DNA of 64,000 nucleotides from Bacillota bacterium (GTDB lineage: Bacteria; Bacillota; UBA4882; UBA8346): contig JAEZJK010000122.1 of the NCBI GenBank assembly GCA_023415835.1, positions 1-64,000 on the forward strand. The letters are read 5' to 3'. This document shows, one piece after another, positions 59,712-64,000 of the stretch. The notes beneath the pieces were generated by a model. It saw nothing but the letters and a program-made list of their open reading frames with translations. It was not told the DNA's origin and ran no database searches. Within the stretch, counting starts at the first letter, position 1. The number at the start of each line of letters is the position of its first letter. Made by a program: the position numbers and the translations under genes.

Positions 59712-61243
59712 TAGATCTTCCCCTTCTCTCCAAAAAATTTGCGAATAACTTCGAGATCGCTATTTTTAATTCCTCCTAATAACCTTAAAGTAATCAGATA
59801 AACTATCAAGCTTCCCCCCCCGGCAATGATCATTTCCCAAATGTGATTTAACTTAGTCACTTTAATCAAATACCCGCAAAAAAGCAACATTATGAAGCCT
59901 GCAAGCCCTGACGGTATAAAATTAAGTTTAATCTTTACTAACCGCCGCAAAGAAAACAAATTTAAAGCGGCTGTTACTCCCGAACCACAAACAGTCCCTA
60001 GTGCGGCCCCGGCCAGGTTTAGCCCGGGCCATCCCATTGTTAATAGAGTAACCGCTATTTTAACTGCCGCCCCGGTTCCAAAATTTATTAAAGGGCGTAC
60101 TGGTTTACCCAAACCCTGCAATATTCCGGCTGTTATTTGTTCTAATCCTAGAAAAATAACTGCTGGAGCGAACCAGCTTAAAAGGTCAATACCATGAATA
60201 CCATACAGAATACGAAAAACCGAATCCCCAAACCAATAAAACCCAACCGCTGCTGGAACTACCCAAATACTCCCCAGTCTGGTGCCGTTTTCAATTTTAT
60301 CCTGTAAACTTTTAAATCTTCCTGTCACATTTAAACCAGCGATTGCTGGGACAAGATTAGAAGCGATCGCTCCGGTTACTATCATCGGCAGATATAATAC
60401 AGCCCACGAATTTCCTAAGATTCCAAGCATTGAAGTTGCCTCTTTGACCGTATAACCGATACTTTGTAGTTTGAGCGGGACAATAATCGAGTCCAAAGTT
60501 TGTAAGATTGGCATCAAAATTACCGCGACTGAAATCGGAATCGCAAAACGGAGGATCCTTTTGATCGTCAGCTTAATACTCTTCCAAGGCGCCCTTATTC
60601 TAGCCAATCTTGATGTCCCAAGCTGATTCAGGACTAAATATAATAAAGCTGCAGCGCCGCCCATGGTTGCTCCAAAAGCCGCTCCAGCTGCGGCATACTC
60701 TACACCATCATTGACTAAATAAATAGCTAGAGTTATTGCGACACCAACGCGAACCGTCTGTTCGATAATCTGAGAGACCGCGCTTAACCCCATATCCTGT
60801 CTTCCCTGGAAATACCCTCTGAATACCGCCAGCAAACTCATGAAAAAAATAGCCGGCGCTAAGGCCCAGATCGCAAAAACCGCCCTCGGATCGGCTACTA
60901 CCCTTTCCGCCAACCAACGGGCGGAGAGCCCCATCGTCAATGAGCAAGTAATTCCTAACCCCAGTAACAAAACCAATGCAGCCTGAAATATTTTTTTTAC
61001 TCCCGCAGTGTCTTTTTGGATCTCCTTTTCTGCGATTAATTTGGAAAGGGCAATCGGAATACCGGCAGTAGATAACGATAAAAATACCAGATAAACCGGG
61101 TAGGCCATCTGGTACAACCCAATCCCTTCAACACCGATTAAACGCGCTAAAACAATTCGGTAAGCCGCTCCCATTACCTTAACGGCAAATCCGGCGCATG
61201 CCAATAATACTGTACCTTTTAAGACTGATACCGGTTGATTCAT
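59711..61243 (-). CDS. spoVB: Stage V sporulation protein B-like lipid flippase
   Basis: 510 residues, a MATE/MOP-superfamily polysaccharide flippase with about 14 helices. The N-terminus GTVLLACAGFAVKVMGAAYR, then VLARLIGVEGIGLYQMAYPV and PIALSKLIAEK are typical of SpoVB/YabM. It may carry lipid II or related precursors for spore cortex. It is coupled to mazG, as in the yabM-yabN order of Bacillus. AAAAGGTG precedes the ATG. Confidence 0.88.
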   Translation of the reverse strand: MNQPVSVLKGTVLLACAGFAVKVMGAAYRIVLARLIGVEGIGLYQMAYPVYLVFLSLSTAGIPIALSKLIAEKEIQKDTAGVKKIFQAALVLLLGLGITCSLTMGLSARWLAERVVADPRAVFAIWALAPAIFFMSLLAVFRGYFQGRQDMGLSAVSQIIEQTVRVGVAITLAIYLVNDGVEYAAAGAAFGATMGGAAALLYLVLNQLGTSRLARIRAPWKSIKLTIKRILRFAIPISVAVILMPILQTLDSIIVPLKLQSIGYTVKEATSMLGILGNSWAVLYLPMIVTGAIASNLVPAIAGLNVTGRFKSLQDKIENGTRLGSIWVVPAAVGFYWFGDSVFRILYGIHGIDLLSWFAPAVIFLGLEQITAGILQGLGKPVRPLINFGTGAAVKIAVTLLTMGWPGLNLAGAALGTVCGSGVTAALNLFSLRRLVKIKLNFIPSGLAGFIMLLFCGYLIKVTKLNHIWEMIIAGGGSLIVYLITLRLLGGIKNSDLEVIRKFFGEKGKI

Positions 61244-61296
61244 CGTATCACCTTTTATGTTGGACTATTTAGAAAATGCTACGATGCATGTCGATC

Positions 61297-61354
61297 CACG
61301 TCAATTCCATTTTCATAATTTCAAATGGGTCAATTGGAAATTGGCGTGGACGAC
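61297..61354. other. Long inverted repeat between hppA and spoVB
   Basis: TCCACGTCAATTCCA (from 61295) and TGGAAATTGGCGTGGA (ending near 61350) pair imperfectly around an AT-rich loop. It lies 60 bp before the spoVB start and may be a leader hairpin or a regulator site. Confidence 0.5.
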
Positions 61355-61413
61355 TACTTTAAAATGTACGACTCAACAACCGGTTTCATGCATTAATAAT
61401 TCATTTAAATTAA

Positions 61414-61438
61414 AAAGGCTGCCATAGTGGCAGCCTTT
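61414..61438 (-). terminator. Terminator of hppA
   Basis: A perfect 10-bp stem AAAGGCTGCC/GGCAGCCTTT with a 5-base loop and T-run on the minus strand, 20 bp after the stop. Confidence 0.9.
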
Positions 61439-61456
61439 ATAGTATACCGTTAACTT

Positions 61457-63610
61457 CTATTTAAATAGAGCGTTTGATAGAATAAATGAGGCAAATACTA
61501 CTGAAACCATTGAAGTTAATTTAATAAGGATGTTTAACGATGGTCCGGAAGTATCTTTAAAGGGATCGCCAACGGTATCGCCGACTACTGCGGCTTTATG
61601 AGCGTCAGAACCCTTACCGCCATGATTTCCTTCTTCAATATATTTCTTCGCATTGTCCCAGCTACCACCGGCATTAGCCATCATAATGGCCAATACGAAC
61701 CCGGTAACCGTAGAACCTGCCAATAATCCGGCAACACCCTTCACTCCGACCAATAGGCCAACAACAATCGGAGCAATAATCGCCGAGAGCGCAGGGAGGA
61801 TCATTTCTTTCTGTGCCGCTTTGGTACAAATATCAACACAACTGGCATATTCCGGTTTGGCTTTACCTTCCATCAAACCAACGATCTCTTTAAATTGGCG
61901 ACGCACTTCCATTACAATACTCTGCGCGGCTCTTCCAACAGCTTGCATAGTCATGGAGCAGAACAAGAACGGTAGCATGCCTCCGATGAGCAATCCAATT
62001 AAAATCTTTGGATCAGTAATATCCAAGTGATTATTAATATCCTTGGCCTGAGCCAGCCATTCCGGAATCTGCCCTCCGGTTTTAGTAATTTTATCAATCA
62101 TACTTATGCTTTCTACTTGCACTTTTTCAGTGAAAGATGCAATTAAAGCAAGTGCGGTTAAAGCCGCCGAACCAATCGCAAAACCTTTACCAGTGGCGGC
62201 AGTAGTGTTCCCTAACGAATCTAAAGCATCAGTCCGTTCCCGCACTTCTTTACCTAAACCAGACATCTCAGCGATACCGCCAGCATTGTCGGCAACCGGG
62301 CCATAAGCATCCGTAGCCAATGTAATCCCCAGTGTCGAGAGCATACCCACAGCAGAAATAGCAATTCCATATAATCCCATGCCGAAATCGCCATTTCCGG
62401 CCAAATAGTAACTGATCATGATAGCGATACATACAACCAGTACCGGCAAGAAGGTGGAAAGCATACCTACGGATAAGCCTCCGATAATAATTGTCGCCGG
62501 ACCAGTCAGAGCTGTATTAGCTACATTTTGAGTGGGTTTATAACTTCCCGAAGTATAATATTCGGTTAATAAACCGATTAATACTCCACCGATTAAACCG
62601 GCCAAAACAGCGCCGTAAACTCCGATGTGTTCCCAACCAAGAATATATCCGATTAACGGATAAGCAGCAATCGCGATTATGATAGCGCTGGTAAAAGTGC
62701 CTTTCCTCAAAGCTGATAAGAGCGCTTTTTGTTCGGCTTTTTCTTTGGAGCGGACAAACCAGGTACCGACGATCGAAGCCAAAACACCGACAACAGCCAT
62801 AATCATCGGGATCATCACGCCCCGGAGACCTAAACCGGCTGCTACCGCCAACGCGGAGGTAGCAACAATCGAACCAACATACGATTCATAAAGATCTGCG
62901 CCCATACCGGCAACGTCACCAACATTATCACCGACGTTATCAGCGATAACCGCCGGGTTCCGAGGGTCGTCTTCAGGAATCCCGGCTTCAACCTTACCGA
63001 CCAAGTCGGCGCCGACATCAGCTGCTTTAGTAAAGATACCGCCGCCGACACGAGCAAACAGCGCCATTGAGCTAGCGCCCATTCCAAAGTTTAACATAGT
63101 GGCGGTAATAACTTCAATTGAAGCATGAAAACCATATTTTAAAATTAAAAACCAAAGACTCAAATCCAAAAGGCCCAATCCGACTACTACCAGACCCATA
63201 ACCGCGCCGCTCTTAAATGCGACTTGTAGTCCGTCGTTAAGGCTCTTACTGGCAGCCCAAGCTGTTCTAGCATTAGCCTTGGTAGCGGTCATCATTCCGA
63301 AAAGACCGGCCAGCGCAGAGAAAAGTCCCCCGGTTAAAAATGCGAATGGGACAACTTTGGGTAAATATCCCATAAATGAAATACCAGTTAAGATGACAAA
63401 CATTACTATGAAAAAGATGGCTACGCCTTTATACTGTCTGGTTAAATATGCTTTAGCCCCTTCCCGGACTGCCGCTGAGATTTCCTGCATTTTGGCATTT
63501 CCGGGTTCTTGCTTACTAACAAAGACATATAAGTATAATGCATAGAATAACGCCAAAAGCGAACCTAGCGGTACCAAATAAAATAAGTATTCCACTAATT
63601 GATCGGACAT
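61457..63610 (-). CDS. hppA: Membrane-bound proton or sodium pyrophosphatase
   Basis: 717 residues with about 16 transmembrane helices. It hydrolyses pyrophosphate and pumps H+ or Na+. The catalytic region is DVGADLVGKVEAG followed by DDPRNPAVIADNVGDNVGDV with the DNVGDNVGD acidic motif; Glu242 lies in DLYESYVGS. The stretch NTTAATGKGFAIGSAAL has Ala (471) where K+-independent enzymes have Lys, so the enzyme should be K+-dependent. H+ and Na+ selectivity cannot be separated here. AAGGGGGAG precedes the ATG. A structured leader lies upstream. Confidence 0.95.
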   Translation of the reverse strand: MSDQLVEYLFYLVPLGSLLALFYALYLYVFVSKQEPGNAKMQEISAAVREGAKAYLTRQYKGVAIFFIVMFVILTGISFMGYLPKVVPFAFLTGGLFSALAGLFGMMTATKANARTAWAASKSLNDGLQVAFKSGAVMGLVVVGLGLLDLSLWFLILKYGFHASIEVITATMLNFGMGASSMALFARVGGGIFTKAADVGADLVGKVEAGIPEDDPRNPAVIADNVGDNVGDVAGMGADLYESYVGSIVATSALAVAAGLGLRGVMIPMIMAVVGVLASIVGTWFVRSKEKAEQKALLSALRKGTFTSAIIIAIAAYPLIGYILGWEHIGVYGAVLAGLIGGVLIGLLTEYYTSGSYKPTQNVANTALTGPATIIIGGLSVGMLSTFLPVLVVCIAIMISYYLAGNGDFGMGLYGIAISAVGMLSTLGITLATDAYGPVADNAGGIAEMSGLGKEVRERTDALDSLGNTTAATGKGFAIGSAALTALALIASFTEKVQVESISMIDKITKTGGQIPEWLAQAKDINNHLDITDPKILIGLLIGGMLPFLFCSMTMQAVGRAAQSIVMEVRRQFKEIVGLMEGKAKPEYASCVDICTKAAQKEMILPALSAIIAPIVVGLLVGVKGVAGLLAGSTVTGFVLAIMMANAGGSWDNAKKYIEEGNHGGKGSDAHKAAVVGDTVGDPFKDTSGPSLNILIKLTSMVSVVFASFILSNALFK

Positions 63611-63645
63611 AGCTGTAAAACTCCCCCTTAAGATTGCATAATTGT

Positions 63646-63682
63646 AGCGTTTAATAATTAGGATCCTAATTATTAAGAACGC
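63646..63682. promoter_or_regulatory. 26-bp perfect palindrome in the hppA leader
   Basis: TTAATAATTAGGATCCTAAT onward at 63651-63676 is a perfect palindrome; flanking AGCGT and ACGCT extend it with small bulges to 63646-63682. It lies 36-70 bp upstream of the hppA start. In RNA it would be a single long hairpin. It may be an operator, an mRNA stabiliser or part of a switch. Confidence 0.65.
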
Positions 63683-63710
63683 TTCAAACTAAAACACTAA
63701 CCTTAAAGAC

Positions 63711-63860
63711 TCTGGTTTACCAAGCCGAATGTGATAAATCCTCGTTACATTCGCGGCTCTAAGAAACCCAGTTAATTTTCTCCCAACGTCACTCCTTTCC
63801 CTAAAACAGGCCTTCAGCTAGACAACCTGTAAAAGGCCGCCTTAAACCATCGCATATCAG
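63711..63860 (-). other. Unassigned structured leader upstream of hppA
   Basis: This gene-free stretch contains nested pairings: CTGGTTT near 63712 with AAACCCAG at about 63763-63770, enclosing GCCGAATGT (63724-63732) with ACATTCGCGGC (63747-63757). A second set pairs ACAGG with CCTGT (about 63806-63830), beside GGCC-rich segments. It has no gene on either strand. It could be a cis-regulatory RNA of hppA, but I find no match to the riboswitch consensus sequences I know. The remaining bases to 64000 hold nothing recognisable. Confidence 0.4.
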
Positions 63861-64000
63861 GAGTCATTAAAAGATAAATTCTGACGATATACGAATCCGG
63901 ATAAAAATCAACTTTTTACCCCAGTTTATCTTATCATAAATGTCGAAAAATTGGAAGCCTGGTTCAATATCAGATCAGGGTCAAAACGATAATTATCGCC

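Noticed and set aside
63840..63870. TAATGACTCCT and GCGATGG on the minus strand, resembling parts of the fluoride riboswitch
   Set aside because: The two motifs occur in the wrong order and the conserved pseudoknot partners are missing.

Overview
The window looks like a chromosomal segment of an anaerobic, endospore-forming member of the Bacillota (low to moderate GC, strong GGAGG-type ribosome binding sites, frequent TTG/GTG starts). Sporulation genes (spoVB, yabP, yabQ, a SpoIID/LytB protein, a YwmB-like protein), a group B-type [FeFe]-hydrogenase, a membrane pyrophosphatase of the K+-dependent type, a 2[4Fe-4S] ferredoxin and a bacteriohemerythrin fit a fermentative spore former, perhaps a deep Clostridia/Limnochordia-like lineage. 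The lineage is an inference, because no rRNA is present.

Layout. 1-6.5 kb: an integrase stub at the left edge, one copy of a structured repeat, then a leftward phosphate regulon (pstC-pstA-pstB-phoU-phoB-phoR) behind a four-unit, 11-bp-period Pho box; no pstS is present. 6.9-11.9 kb: a four-gene BMP/DUF3798-type ABC uptake system. 12-20.4 kb: small secreted protein, adenine deaminase, a MarR-fabF pair with a palindromic operator, a PilZ protein, an M50 protease, a hydrogenase with a thioredoxin-like [2Fe-2S] partner, and a rhomboid-like protein. 20.4-27.7 kb: a leftward housekeeping cluster (coaX-hflX-dusB-two conserved proteins-greA-lysS). 28-35 kb: mostly accessory material: secreted unknowns, a YwmB-like protein, RidA, peptide deformylase, a DUF4932-like protein, a Fic/Doc toxin with a tiny partner, heptad-encoding tandem repeats, and the second copy of the structured repeat.

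35-49.6 kb: PHP phosphatase, alaS, OsmC, a SprA-type protein, a DapB paralogue lacking the usual catalytic motif, PspC, DUF2179, a two-P-loop ATPase, hemerythrin, a HELGH protease, endonuclease III, a CheC-like protein, YqeY, a ribbon-helix-helix protein and a ferredoxin. 49.8-50.1 kb: tRNA-Gly(CCC) and tRNA-Thr(CGT). 50.2-55 kb: an ABC-2 system whose two permeases each carry a C-terminal beta-propeller-like domain, the second ending in a His-rich tail, next to nikR and the 3' remnant of a Ni/Co-type ABC ATPase gene. 55-64 kb: CAP-domain protein, spore genes (spoVB-mazG-spoIID-like; yabP-lytic transglycosylase-yabQ) and hppA behind a long, structured leader.

Most unusual items: the two-copy cloverleaf-like repeat (about 286-481 and 34517-34711), the propeller-fused ABC-2 pair beside nikR and its decayed transporter, the hppA leader with a 26-bp perfect palindrome, and the MarR-fabF control region, where the only good ribosome binding site faces a non-canonical start codon.
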